From positions 1-54,749 of the IMG/VR virus record IMGVR_UViG_3300046777_001915: a DNA stretch of 54,749 nt. One strand, written 5' to 3'. The DNA comes from a virus. A model generated the notes under the pieces. That model had not been told where the DNA came from. It did not search any database and saw only the letters and a list, made by a program, of their open reading frames with translations. Within the stretch, counting starts at the first letter, position 1. Each line of letters begins with the position of its first letter. Below are positions 1 to 8,949 of this stretch, one piece after another. The position numbers and the translations under genes were made by a program.

Positions 1-455
1 GGTTGTGGTTCTGTTAATCTGGTATATTTGTATAGGTTATTGTTGACAGTCACAATAATTTCTGAAGCATTTTTTAGTTTATCAATAAAAGAAGACGAGC
101 ATATAGTTTGTATTACGCCATCAGGTATTCTTATGGTATCGGATCCCCATTTTAAGAAATATTTGCTATCAAAAATTACTCCAAGATGAACAGTTTCTTC
201 AGAATCAGACTGTGACAACCCTCTGCCAGAACAAACTGGACAAATCTGGCCATCTCCAAAAGGTACGCCTCCTGACGTTTTGAATTTATTTGCAGATCTT
301 TTAGATAAGGGATCATATATGCAATTAGGACATAAGGTTTGACTTGTACCAGCATATTTTAACTTGCATGGTATACTGAGAGCACCCTCTTTTAAAATAC
401 TGTCTATCGCACCATTGAACATGGATTTGAGTTCTGGTGTAATAATATCACTCAT
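1..455 (-). CDS. Zinc-finger virion-operon protein, 3' end cut off
   Basis: Last gene of the leftward operon; its C-terminus lies outside the window. Starting at 455 it reads as a roughly 150-residue fragment with two CxxC pairs (CPNC and CPVC, the second followed by SGRG as in DnaJ-type zinc fingers), about 30 residues apart. The pairs could hold one zinc ion. Its place downstream of capsid and fibre-like genes suggests a virion or assembly protein, but I do not recognise the family. Confidence 0.65.
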   Translation of the reverse strand, partial: MSDIITPELKSMFNGAIDSILKEGALSIPCKLKYAGTSQTLCPNCIYDPLSKRSANKFKTSGGVPFGDGQICPVCSGRGLSQSDSEETVHLGVIFDSKYFLKWGSDTIRIPDGVIQTICSSSFIDKLKNASEIIVTVNNNLYKYTRLTEPQ

Positions 456-486
456 AAAATTCCTTTACTAAAATTAATGGTATGAG

Positions 487-1401
487 TTAAGATACACCGA
501 TAAATAGCCCATTAGTCTGTTTATCATATCTTCGAATATAGTTCTGATAGTCTTTCAGATAGGTCCAATTCAGAACAACAGAATCGTCATTAATGATACT
601 ATATATATAGCCAAAAATTAAATTTTTATTAGATCTAGTATAGCAGTAGTTATTATAGCACTTGTATATACTGAATTTCTTTTTGTGTTCAACATTATAA
701 ATAGTCAGCAAAGGGTCTTCTCTATGATAACTTATTACTAATTTTTCATTATGTATAATCTTGCCGAAAATACGCTCCATAGCATGACAAAATGTCCCCT
801 TCTGAATATCGCAGACTTTACCAGTTTCTAGTAAAGGATACACATGGTCTATGAATGATTTGGTAAAATACTTTTGAAAAATCTTAGTCCTACTTGCAAA
901 CATACTACCAGCCATGAATCTGTTATCTGTAGTTTTAATGTTTAATGTATGACATAATATTTTTATATGGTTTTTATTATTTGCTAATCTAGTCATAATC
1001 ATAGTGGGATCGGTTATAGCTCCAACCATTGGATTGCTAGATAGTAAGTCAATATTTTTTTGAAAAATATCCTTTGACCCTATAAGGGTATTAAACAATA
1101 CATATCTCCATTCAAAATTTTTAATTTTAGATTTTTTACTATGCAACTTAATAAAATATGGATATTTGTCAGAATCTAAATCTTGTATCTGTAATAAAAA
1201 TGGACCTATGTCAGCACCTTTATTCTCAACATATCTAATCTGAATAAGGTTAAAAGACTGTAAATCTTGTAAAATTTTACTATTATCATTATCCTGACAT
1301 AAAGCAATATCTATAGCTATATTGTCTTTTAGTGGTAGCAGTAGCGTGTATAACTCGTCCCATATGTCTGTGTAAAAAACATAAATTAGTACTGCGGTCA
1401 T
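487..1401 (-). CDS. RgpF-like glycan synthesis/glycosyltransferase protein
   Basis: 304 residues resembling rhamnan synthesis protein F (RgpF family). The N-terminal half carries the typical pattern VENKGADIGPFL followed by YFIKLHSKKS and an SNPMVGAI-like block, as in proteins acting in cell-wall rhamnose polysaccharide synthesis. There is no signal peptide, so it should be cytoplasmic. It lies 4 bp after the 66-aa gene in the virion operon. A job in altering host surface glycan or decorating virion proteins is inference; the family match rests on motif recognition only. Confidence 0.65.
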   Translation of the reverse strand: MTAVLIYVFYTDIWDELYTLLLPLKDNIAIDIALCQDNDNSKILQDLQSFNLIQIRYVENKGADIGPFLLQIQDLDSDKYPYFIKLHSKKSKIKNFEWRYVLFNTLIGSKDIFQKNIDLLSSNPMVGAITDPTMIMTRLANNKNHIKILCHTLNIKTTDNRFMAGSMFASRTKIFQKYFTKSFIDHVYPLLETGKVCDIQKGTFCHAMERIFGKIIHNEKLVISYHREDPLLTIYNVEHKKKFSIYKCYNNYCYTRSNKNLIFGYIYSIINDDSVVLNWTYLKDYQNYIRRYDKQTNGLFIGVS

Positions 1402-1405
1402 GGTA

Positions 1406-1606
1406 CTATCTGACTGTTTGAACTATTTGTTTTTCTGGTATGAAGGTAACGCTCTCGACTTTGGATATGGGTAGTGTTTCTATATTTTTATCGGATACGA
1501 TTGTTACCGTATTAGATATAGTATCTACATTTTGTAGTCTATTATAGAATCCTAATTCTATAGATAATGATCTGGTGTGAAAATTAATATTATTTATTTT
1601 TGTCAT
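1406..1606 (-). CDS. Small hypothetical virion-operon protein
   Basis: 66 residues, beta-rich with alternating polar and hydrophobic residues and no cysteines. It starts directly after the stop of the fibre-like gene and ends 4 bp before the RgpF-like gene, so it is part of the same transcript. Family not recognised. Its size and position would suit a small tail or neck component. Confidence 0.6.
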   Translation of the reverse strand: MTKINNINFHTRSLSIELGFYNRLQNVDTISNTVTIVSDKNIETLPISKVESVTFIPEKQIVQTVR

Positions 1607-2992
1607 TTAAGTACACGGATTATCTGGACACCCTAATGTATAGGTCCATCCAGTATTTTGATCTGAACCAACAACGGTTACTGATATTTGAGTAACCCCA
1701 GATGGTTTGCAGAAAGTTATGGAACCAGAACCAGAGACCGGACCGGTATTGACGAATGTTTGTCCTCCACCTTCTATCTGAACACTGAAAGAATCAGGAA
1801 TGGTATATGCATCATAGAAAAACTCTACCTCTCCCTCATTAGACGGCATAATATAATTATTTACTGTGGTTCCAAATCCTCCGCTAAATGCTTGAGTACC
1901 ACAACTCATAGGAGCGGATACAGACGGAGTTACGGTCGGTGTTTGTGTTACTGTAGGAGTGGGAGTATTAGACGATGTAACGCTAGGAGTTGGAGTATTT
2001 GTTGGAGTGGGGGTATTTGTTCTTGTAGGAGTTAAAGTAGGAGTATTAGTGGGAGTGGGCGTAGGAGCCACGTCTTGCATGGTCAGGATCAAATTCCAAG
2101 ATTCTAGATATCCACTAACTGGTACATCGTCATCAAAAATAATCAGAGACCAATTACCAACTGGAATAGTTCCTATTAAATGATTTAAAGAAGACAATAG
2201 GGTTTCATTGTTAAGCTTAATAATATCTGTTTTATCCATAATATTTGTATAACCAAAATTACTAACATTATACAGGTATGTGTCTTGCGTGGCTTTGTTT
2301 GAGAATGTAAAATTAAAATCTGGTCTATTATTTAGTATTTTATTGTGACCAGCAAGTAATATTTTGTCTCCACTGGGTGGTTGCAAGAATATTCTCAGAT
2401 CTTGTGGCGCAGAGTGATTCAGGTTATTGAGTGCTACTTCTATATTTTCTATTGTACCAGAATCGTAAACATTAATAGTACTAATACCTGAACTATTATC
2501 TAATATATTTATTCTATTACCTGTATATGAATAGTCGAAAGGATCAAGTATTCTCGTATCACAACACAAATCTTCGCACTGATTATCGGGATATTGGATT
2601 TTACACAAATCTAGAGGAACATTTACCGGGACGCTTTTTTGTATAATATCAATAGTTCCATATGCTATTCTTTCTAGAGTATATCCGCTACCCGGATATT
2701 GTTCATTAGGATGTTGTAGTTCTAAGTCGTAAACAGCATTGAGAAAGTTATAATTCTGAGTCGTCTTAGCTGGTATCTTTAGTAAGGCATAGCCATTGTG
2801 CGTAGTTAAACTATAGTTAGGACTTCGCTCACAATTACTAAAAGATATAATCTGACCATCATTTGTCCTCATACGAAGATAAACAGCATAGTTAGATATG
2901 TTAATAGGATTTAGAGATACGTCCACATATCTGAAAGTAATTTCTAAAGCCGATCCATTTTCTATAGGAAAATTATATAATACTGCTGCCAT
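1607..2992 (-). CDS. Fibre-like protein: N-terminal tail domain, P domain, Pro/Thr stalk
   Basis: 461 residues in at least four parts. Residues 1-110 resemble the beta-sandwich N-termini of phage baseplate or fibre proteins. About 155-308 resembles the proprotein-convertase P domain (NHSAPQDLRIFLQPPSG, then a GNWSLIIFDD block). About 310-362 is a low-complexity stalk of PTPTNTPT-type repeats. The C-terminal 100 residues are Gly/Ser-rich with Cys near each end. The architecture fits an extended surface fibre or appendage that contacts the host envelope. Both the P-domain call and the fibre role are inferences. Confidence 0.6.
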   Translation of the reverse strand: MAAVLYNFPIENGSALEITFRYVDVSLNPINISNYAVYLRMRTNDGQIISFSNCERSPNYSLTTHNGYALLKIPAKTTQNYNFLNAVYDLELQHPNEQYPGSGYTLERIAYGTIDIIQKSVPVNVPLDLCKIQYPDNQCEDLCCDTRILDPFDYSYTGNRINILDNSSGISTINVYDSGTIENIEVALNNLNHSAPQDLRIFLQPPSGDKILLAGHNKILNNRPDFNFTFSNKATQDTYLYNVSNFGYTNIMDKTDIIKLNNETLLSSLNHLIGTIPVGNWSLIIFDDDVPVSGYLESWNLILTMQDVAPTPTPTNTPTLTPTRTNTPTPTNTPTPSVTSSNTPTPTVTQTPTVTPSVSAPMSCGTQAFSGGFGTTVNNYIMPSNEGEVEFFYDAYTIPDSFSVQIEGGGQTFVNTGPVSGSGSITFCKPSGVTQISVTVVGSDQNTGWTYTLGCPDNPCT

Positions 2993-3000
2993 AAATATCC

Positions 3001-3519
3001 TTAAGAGTATAGGTCTCTACTTCTATCTTCATTATAGGGTAACATAAAAGGATCAAATTTATTACCAACAAACGGACTAAGAATAGCCCTAACGGCACTG
3101 GCATTAGATACGTCCCAATGCTCTGTAAATTCTTGATATAGTTTACATGGTCCATGCTCCAATATTTCTTTCCATCCTGATAAACTATTAGCAACAGCTA
3201 ATTGTGCTGGACCCAAACTAGCCCTAATTCCTTCCATGGCTGCTTTGGTTCTAAAATTACTCTGGTCTATAATACATGCAGTTTTAAGAGCTAATAGACT
3301 AATAAAAATACTATCATTATCTATGGTGGGGTCAGGACTTATAATATCATTCACCACATCAACCTCATAGGAATGATCTAAAACAACATCAAACTGAACA
3401 TATGTAGCAGCAGTAGCGGCTACGTGTTGTATTCTTTCATCAGAATATTTATAGCTGGTCGAATCCAGATCATTTATCATAACTCTTACAATAGATGTAA
3501 TAGTATCTTGCCAAGCCAT
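3001..3519 (-). CDS. Putative head-tail connector/neck protein
   Basis: 172 residues, largely helical, beginning MAWQDTITSIVRVMIND. Size, helical content and place just after the major capsid gene fit head-completion or connector proteins that bind the portal. No diagnostic motif is visible, so the role rests on synteny. It follows a terminator-like hairpin, so it may be reached by read-through or by a promoter I cannot see. Confidence 0.5.
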   Translation of the reverse strand: MAWQDTITSIVRVMINDLDSTSYKYSDERIQHVAATAATYVQFDVVLDHSYEVDVVNDIISPDPTIDNDSIFISLLALKTACIIDQSNFRTKAAMEGIRASLGPAQLAVANSLSGWKEILEHGPCKLYQEFTEHWDVSNASAVRAILSPFVGNKFDPFMLPYNEDRSRDLYS

Positions 3520-3587
3520 AATAGGATCCTTTTGAGTTTATCTAGATAAATAATAGTCCATTGAAAGACTATACACCATACCTATGT

Positions 3588-3621
3588 ATAAAAAAGAAGG
3601 GCTGGGTTTGACGCCAGCCCT
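3588..3621 (-). terminator. Rho-independent terminator after the capsid gene
   Basis: On the minus strand GGGCTGG and CCAGCCC form a 7-bp stem with an 8-nt loop, followed by CTTCTTTTTT. It lies about 33 bp downstream of the capsid stop codon. It would lower expression of the genes further down relative to the capsid gene. Confidence 0.85.
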
Positions 3622-3653
3622 TACTTCTTATGATCTAGTCATAATTGACACTA

Positions 3654-4679
3654 TTAGAGAGCGCCAACTAGAACTCTACGATTGTCTAGAACAGCAAAAC
3701 CCTGTTCGGCCCAGCCATAGAAACCAGCTCTCTTCTGACGATGTAATGTTTCGTCTTCGAAGATTTGAACTTCTTCACGAACTGGCATGATAAAGGAATC
3801 GCTCTTGCGTAAGTCGAGACCGACAACAATTTCTACCTTGTCATCAGCTGCACCATTATCTGGTAGAGTACCATTGAGAGTGTTGCTATAGAATAGCTGA
3901 TACTCTTGGCCAACGCCGAGTTCATCTAGATCATGGAGGTTCACGCCAAAGATTCTGTTAACAGCACCGTCAGCAGCTGTATAAATCTCACGACGAGTAA
4001 TATCGTCAACGAGATCCAAGCCCCAATTACGGATGTCTTCCATACTTTCTGGAGAGACATATAGATCGGTGAGAATACCTCTGTTATTGCTAGCAGAGTT
4101 ACCGCCACCATTTCTACGCATAACTGTCTTCATCAAGCTTACTAATCTCTTAGTAAACTGACCAGCAGAAGCGTCACTGTCATAAACAACGATGTTGCGG
4201 TCAACACCAGCAGCAAGGATGGTGTGCCAGCCGTCATCGTTCATCTTCTTGACAAATTGACCTTCTAGAACTTCCATAGCACGACCAACTACGTCCCAGC
4301 GAGCATCACGAGCATACTTTAGTAGCCAGTCGATACTAGCGCCAATGTCGTAGGTTGGTACCATGACGTAATCACCTTCGACATGACGTTCTGGAATATA
4401 GCCATGATTAGGAATTGTGTAAGCCACAAAGTCCTTCTCTGTGCCAGGAGCAAGAAAGTCAAGTGGAAACTCTGGAGTAGCACTTTGAGCAAGTCTGATT
4501 GGCTCGAAAATACCGTCTAGGATATTGCCACTTAAAAGGGCTTGTCTTAGAGGTAGTTCGAGAGCCTTAGCAAACTCGTGAGTTGCTGCCAAAGATGTTT
4601 CTCTATTCATCGAGCCGGAACGAACTAAAAGATCAGTTAGTTCCGAGTTGGGTTGAAAAGTTTTGTTGTTGCCTGCCAT
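3654..4679 (-). CDS. Major capsid protein
   Basis: 341 residues. Called from its place after protease-scaffold and decoration genes, its length, and features common to HK97-fold capsid proteins: a helical N-terminal region, a long middle region with GYIPERHVEGDYVMVPTY, a P-domain-like helix around VLEGQFVKKMNDDGW, and a C-terminal RAGFYGWAEQGFAVLDNRR block. An AGGGAG ribosome site lies just upstream. A terminator follows, as expected for the most heavily expressed virion gene. Confidence 0.8.
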   Translation of the reverse strand: MAGNNKTFQPNSELTDLLVRSGSMNRETSLAATHEFAKALELPLRQALLSGNILDGIFEPIRLAQSATPEFPLDFLAPGTEKDFVAYTIPNHGYIPERHVEGDYVMVPTYDIGASIDWLLKYARDARWDVVGRAMEVLEGQFVKKMNDDGWHTILAAGVDRNIVVYDSDASAGQFTKRLVSLMKTVMRRNGGGNSASNNRGILTDLYVSPESMEDIRNWGLDLVDDITRREIYTAADGAVNRIFGVNLHDLDELGVGQEYQLFYSNTLNGTLPDNGAADDKVEIVVGLDLRKSDSFIMPVREEVQIFEDETLHRQKRAGFYGWAEQGFAVLDNRRVLVGAL

Positions 4680-4709
4680 TGTATAATCTCCCTTTGTGAT
4701 GAAAATGAA

Positions 4710-5165
4710 TTATAGATTTACTGAAACTTTAGCGTAACCGTTGGAATCTACTGCACTTAAGAACTGACCAATCTTGACGGCACCTGTAGCCTGTGTTGTG
4801 CTGATATAGCCACTGTTGGCAACATAAGCATCGGCACCGGCTGATGGAGTACCACCAACAAGATTAGTAGTTACTTGACCTTGACGCAATAGTGTAACCT
4901 TACCTCCAACTTGTACTTCGTCTTTGTGCCAATTGATGTGTTGTCTTGTTAGATCAAGATCAACAACGTCATTGAGTAGAATACCAACTGGTTTAGCTCC
5001 AGAAGCATTGGCAGCATAAGCTACAACAGCATTAGCATCATCCATGGAGACGCCAACACCACTACTGGAAACAACCACACTAGCAACACCACCACGAGTA
5101 GCAGTGGAATTCATGAAAAATGAAACATCTGATAGAAGTTCGATACGATCTGGTTTTAGAGCCAT
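4710..5165 (-). CDS. Capsid decoration/stabilisation protein
   Basis: 151 residues, Ala/Gly/Val-rich and beta-rich, 30 bp upstream of the capsid gene and 22 bp downstream of the protease-scaffold gene. Small decoration proteins of lambda gpD or SHP type commonly sit in this slot. The central DEVQVGGKVTLLRQGQV segment resembles the repeated beta motif of such proteins. The role is inferred from order and composition. Confidence 0.65.
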   Translation of the reverse strand: MALKPDRIELLSDVSFFMNSTATRGGVASVVVSSSGVGVSMDDANAVVAYAANASGAKPVGILLNDVVDLDLTRQHINWHKDEVQVGGKVTLLRQGQVTTNLVGGTPSAGADAYVANSGYISTTQATGAVKIGQFLSAVDSNGYAKVSVNL

Positions 5166-5187
5166 TTTTGAATCTCCGATTAAAGGG

Positions 5188-5853
5188 TTATTTGGATGTG
5201 CCTAATCTGCTATTAACAAAATCTACTAGAGCTGCACGTGTAGACGAAACAGCATTCTCAACTTCAGCTTCTCCAACTGATAGATTAACATTTGCTTCAA
5301 CTTCAGCAGTCTCTAGAACAGCAGGATCAACTGTTGTTTCTGAAGCCTTTTTCTTAGCTTTTTCTTCAGTATCATCTTCCTCTTTGGTCTTATCTTTAAG
5401 CCAAGGAGGCATTTTACCAGCTAAAGCTACGATTGCTTCAAAAGCTTCATCATCTACAGCTTCGAATTTCTCTACTGTGGATAAAGCTAGTTCGCTCTCT
5501 ACTCCCTTTTCGGTAAGCTGAGCGACTCTCTTCATTTTCTTTTCTTTCTTCATGGCTTCTTCTTCAGCTTTCTTATAAGCTGCAACTGCTTCGAGAGCAG
5601 TATCAAGTTCAGCCTTCATCTTCTTCATTTCTTCGTCTTTCTTAGACATGTCATGTTTTGTCTTAGCAATTGCATCATTAAGCTCAGAGATAGTTTGTGT
5701 TAAACTTTGAATTTCTTCTTCTTTGGCCTTGATGGAATCGTTGACCTCTTCCGTGGATACAGAAGCTACTTCAGTTACAGTTACTTCTTCTACGGGAGCG
5801 GTTGGGGTTTCTGTTGCTGGTACAACTTCTGCAACTGATGTTTCTTCTTTCAT
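5188..5853 (-). CDS. Possible nested scaffold protein (internal start)
   Basis: Inside the protease-scaffold frame an ATG at 5853 (MKEETSVAEVV) has GGAG 9 nt upstream on the minus strand, exactly at the protease/scaffold boundary. Translation from it would give a 221-residue scaffold without protease, as with lambda Nu3 nested in C. The site is visible; its use is inferred. Confidence 0.45.
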   Translation of the reverse strand: MKEETSVAEVVPATETPTAPVEEVTVTEVASVSTEEVNDSIKAKEEEIQSLTQTISELNDAIAKTKHDMSKKDEEMKKMKAELDTALEAVAAYKKAEEEAMKKEKKMKRVAQLTEKGVESELALSTVEKFEAVDDEAFEAIVALAGKMPPWLKDKTKEEDDTEEKAKKKASETTVDPAVLETAEVEANVNLSVGEAEVENAVSSTRAALVDFVNSRLGTSK

Positions 5854-6699
5854 TGTACTATTCTCCACTTGATTAAGGTTGGACTGTTGTTTAGATACAC
5901 CTGATAATTCAAAATTGTCATTTTTTTCCAAAATGATATTATCATTTTTATTCAATAAGTTATCTTTAGTAAAAATTATACTATCTGGATTTGCTGGTTT
6001 GTCAACAAACCCTTTGCCCGAAAAGGTGATATTTCTTAAAACACGACCTATTTTATAGTTGTCATGTTCGCCCATACCACCATATGCTCTAAGGTATTTT
6101 GTTAAATATGCAGTAGCTTCATTGCGACTAAGAACTTTATATTCTCCAGTACTCTTATTTAAGAGACCATAATCAAACCCCTTAAAAAAGCATTCCATAC
6201 TAACATATTTATTGCCGTTTTCTATTTCGGCTATTAATTTTGCAGATCTCTCTTTTAGATCTGGTGTTGTATAACCAGTATAAATAACCGATCCTGTGAG
6301 TATGTGATAGGTATCGGGAAGATTTTCTACTGGTGTGGATTCATCTATTAAAAGACCATCCATAGTTACTGGCCAATTAGATGTTATGTGGCCAACTATA
6401 TCATTCTCATTGTGTTCTAAGTTGGTCGGCTTATCTTCTGGAGTGTTTTTGGCTTCCCATACTTCTGCTTTGTCAAAAATATCGTCATTTTTATTCCAGT
6501 TTGAAGTAACAAGAATAGATTGAACATAGTAAAGATCTAAATCATTAACAGAAGCTAAACTTTTAATATGTTTTGTTTTACTGGAGGATGAGCATGGCTC
6601 GGCATAAGAAGCATAAATGATCGAGGCCGAGGCTTTAATTTTTTCTTCCAATCCGTCTAGTTTTTCTTGTTCAAATATTTTCATAAAATTATTCTCCAT
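5188..6699 (-). CDS. Prohead protease fused to scaffold
   Basis: 503 residues. The first 260 or so resemble a herpesvirus-assemblin-type prohead serine protease: a His in NLEHNENDIVGH (near residue 97) and a Ser in YVSMECFF are the likely catalytic pair. Residues about 280-503 are Glu/Lys-rich coiled coil typical of an internal scaffold. The enzyme would process the scaffold and itself inside the procapsid before packaging. Its start overlaps the end of the portal gene by 11 bp, implying translational coupling. Confidence 0.75.
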   Translation of the reverse strand: MENNFMKIFEQEKLDGLEEKIKASASIIYASYAEPCSSSSKTKHIKSLASVNDLDLYYVQSILVTSNWNKNDDIFDKAEVWEAKNTPEDKPTNLEHNENDIVGHITSNWPVTMDGLLIDESTPVENLPDTYHILTGSVIYTGYTTPDLKERSAKLIAEIENGNKYVSMECFFKGFDYGLLNKSTGEYKVLSRNEATAYLTKYLRAYGGMGEHDNYKIGRVLRNITFSGKGFVDKPANPDSIIFTKDNLLNKNDNIILEKNDNFELSGVSKQQSNLNQVENSTMKEETSVAEVVPATETPTAPVEEVTVTEVASVSTEEVNDSIKAKEEEIQSLTQTISELNDAIAKTKHDMSKKDEEMKKMKAELDTALEAVAAYKKAEEEAMKKEKKMKRVAQLTEKGVESELALSTVEKFEAVDDEAFEAIVALAGKMPPWLKDKTKEEDDTEEKAKKKASETTVDPAVLETAEVEANVNLSVGEAEVENAVSSTRAALVDFVNSRLGTSK

Positions 6700-8893
6700 T
6701 ATTCTCTGTATACAAATATGAGTAGAATGAAGCTTTGGCCTGTTTCTGTTCTTCTACTGTTAAAGTTTTGTTAAGTTGTGCAGAAAGGTCTTTGAGCCAA
6801 TTATTATACCCCAGAAATATAATTTTTTGCTGTTCTTCATTAATAATACCAAATGCTTTCATGATATTAGCTTGGTCTAATTGTGAAAATGGTGCTGTTG
6901 AGAACAATACTTTGGCCTTGACCTCTTCTAATTCTTTTGACTCTTCACTAGATAATGATCGTAGATTTTTCTTTTTGTAAAACTCTAATAATATAGGATT
7001 AATAATATCACTAATTTTTTCTTGTGCTTCATTCGCCCATACCATTAGCGTGGCGCCAGTTTGTGGTTTAAACACTTTCGTTTTTCGTGGCGAAGAATCT
7101 TTTGAGTTCTTGGGGCGACCTTGACCCGGTACTCCTGGCAAAGATTCTGGCGAATCTTTTGCCAACTGCGTTGGGTTAGCATTCGGCAACGACGCTGTTT
7201 TCATTTCTAGTGCCGTTTTTTCTCCGCTCTTCTTTTTGTCTAGGTCTAGACCCACCTGACTAGGAGTAACAGTACCACCTTGTAATGCTATTTTCTTCAG
7301 AGCATTTTCTATTTGTGGATCGTGCCACGGACCAGATTTTCTTACCATACGTTCACTATTCCTATCTCTAGATTCTCTATTTAGTCTAGTCTTTTCCATA
7401 TCTGGATCGAAACCAAATCTATTCTGTAACATTTCATCAGAAATCAGATTTCTATCTGCTAATTGAATTAGTAAAGCTTTCTCGCTATCTTCATTACTTA
7501 AATCCATTCTATCAAATTCAATCTTAGCTGAGTATCTGAATCCCATAGCTTTCTGTACCAATGCCATTTCTTTTTCCCAAAAATCTATAATGACATCTCT
7601 ACCATACTGTAGTCTTTGTGTTAGAGTCTTTAAACTAATGAAATTATTCGTCGTTCCAGCTGCTCCGAATGTACCAGTTAGAGTTGGAGGAATACCTAGT
7701 CCAGCATATACAGAATTCAAATGCGGAACATATTTGCCTTCTCCAAGGAATTGATGTACTGTGGTTTTAGATTCGATTAGTTCGATGTCTGGACCCCAAA
7801 CTAAATCCATGGTGCCTCCACCAACGTTATTGCCTAAAATTTGAGCTAGCTTGGCAGTAGCAGCTTTTGTTGGAGCAATTTTATGTTCTAGATTACCTAG
7901 CTTAAAAATTCTAATATTTGATATAGCGCCATCAAGAGCCGCCATATCTGCTAGCTTTAGTTTTTCTATAACAATAATATCATCCATAATCGCATAAATC
8001 ATGGGATAGGCCCATGCTTGCCAATCGTCTTTTTTATAGTGATATACTACTGTCTTATCAGAATCTAATAAATAGGGTTTTTTATTTTTTGCTGCTTCTA
8101 TTATCTGAGGAGGTAATGATTCGACAATCTTTTTTTCGGCATCATTTTTGGGACTATTTATTAATTTTCTCAGTGCGGCTGGTAGACTTAATTGATAGGT
8201 TTTATTAGATACGAAAGAAGCTAATGCTCCTCCGGATACATCTACATAAAAAGGATCTATAAAAGTATATTTCCAAGGAATCTCTCGTTTTTCTATTTTT
8301 AATTGATCTACATCTTGAACGATTAAGTCTGGACTGGAAACAGCTTTATATAGATGATCTGCAACTTTAACGCTTAATTTAGCGGTTTGTCTATTAATAA
8401 CTAAATTACCTGTTTTGTATAAGTTATTTAAAAATCTCTCGCTACGTTCTTTAGCTCCAACTTTTTTAAACCATTGTCTATAAAATCTTTCGATTCTTTT
8501 ATTCTTATGAACAGGTCTTATTCCTTGAACGGCAAAGTCTGCCATCAAATCGATAACGTTTTTAACTAATCCGACTCTTTGATAAATATCTTCTGCTTTT
8601 TTAATAACGTTCTTGACCTGAGAAGGAACTTCTTCATCTGGCCTAAAATAGTAGTAATCAGCACGGGTTAATCCCGGTCTACCACCTGTATTTGTATCAA
8701 GATTAGAATAGTCTAAACGGTAACGCCTAGAACCTTCGGCTTTTTGTATGCCTGTATATTCGTCTAAAGATTCTGACGATTTATTGAGAGCATCCTGCTT
8801 ACTACTAAGGTCATCACCCCATGTGACGTATGCTTCTGACTTTTCTGGTGTGGCGTCAGGAATTGAACTATTTTTTGGTATTCTTTTGCTCAT
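6689..8893 (-). CDS. Portal protein
   Basis: 734 residues, placed directly after the large terminase. The middle contains the portal-like segment with GTFGAAGTTNNFISLKTL followed by a long helix (QRLQYGRDVIIDFWEKEM), similar to the tunnel-loop/stem region of HK97/SPP1-type portals. The C-terminal 200 residues are charged and helical. Portals form the 12-subunit ring at the packaging vertex. The call rests on order, length and the central motif; it is long for the family because of an extra C-terminal region. Confidence 0.75.
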   Translation of the reverse strand: MSKRIPKNSSIPDATPEKSEAYVTWGDDLSSKQDALNKSSESLDEYTGIQKAEGSRRYRLDYSNLDTNTGGRPGLTRADYYYFRPDEEVPSQVKNVIKKAEDIYQRVGLVKNVIDLMADFAVQGIRPVHKNKRIERFYRQWFKKVGAKERSERFLNNLYKTGNLVINRQTAKLSVKVADHLYKAVSSPDLIVQDVDQLKIEKREIPWKYTFIDPFYVDVSGGALASFVSNKTYQLSLPAALRKLINSPKNDAEKKIVESLPPQIIEAAKNKKPYLLDSDKTVVYHYKKDDWQAWAYPMIYAIMDDIIVIEKLKLADMAALDGAISNIRIFKLGNLEHKIAPTKAATAKLAQILGNNVGGGTMDLVWGPDIELIESKTTVHQFLGEGKYVPHLNSVYAGLGIPPTLTGTFGAAGTTNNFISLKTLTQRLQYGRDVIIDFWEKEMALVQKAMGFRYSAKIEFDRMDLSNEDSEKALLIQLADRNLISDEMLQNRFGFDPDMEKTRLNRESRDRNSERMVRKSGPWHDPQIENALKKIALQGGTVTPSQVGLDLDKKKSGEKTALEMKTASLPNANPTQLAKDSPESLPGVPGQGRPKNSKDSSPRKTKVFKPQTGATLMVWANEAQEKISDIINPILLEFYKKKNLRSLSSEESKELEEVKAKVLFSTAPFSQLDQANIMKAFGIINEEQQKIIFLGYNNWLKDLSAQLNKTLTVEEQKQAKASFYSYLYTENNGE

Positions 8894-8949
8894 ATTAATT
8901 TATAATGCCATTGTAATATTATTGTAATCGGATTACTTAGTAAATACAC

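Noticed and set aside
1688-2183. Plus-strand frames opposite the fibre-like gene
   Set aside because: They arise from the Pro/Thr repeat region read backwards (Val/Gly repeats) and have no ribosome sites.
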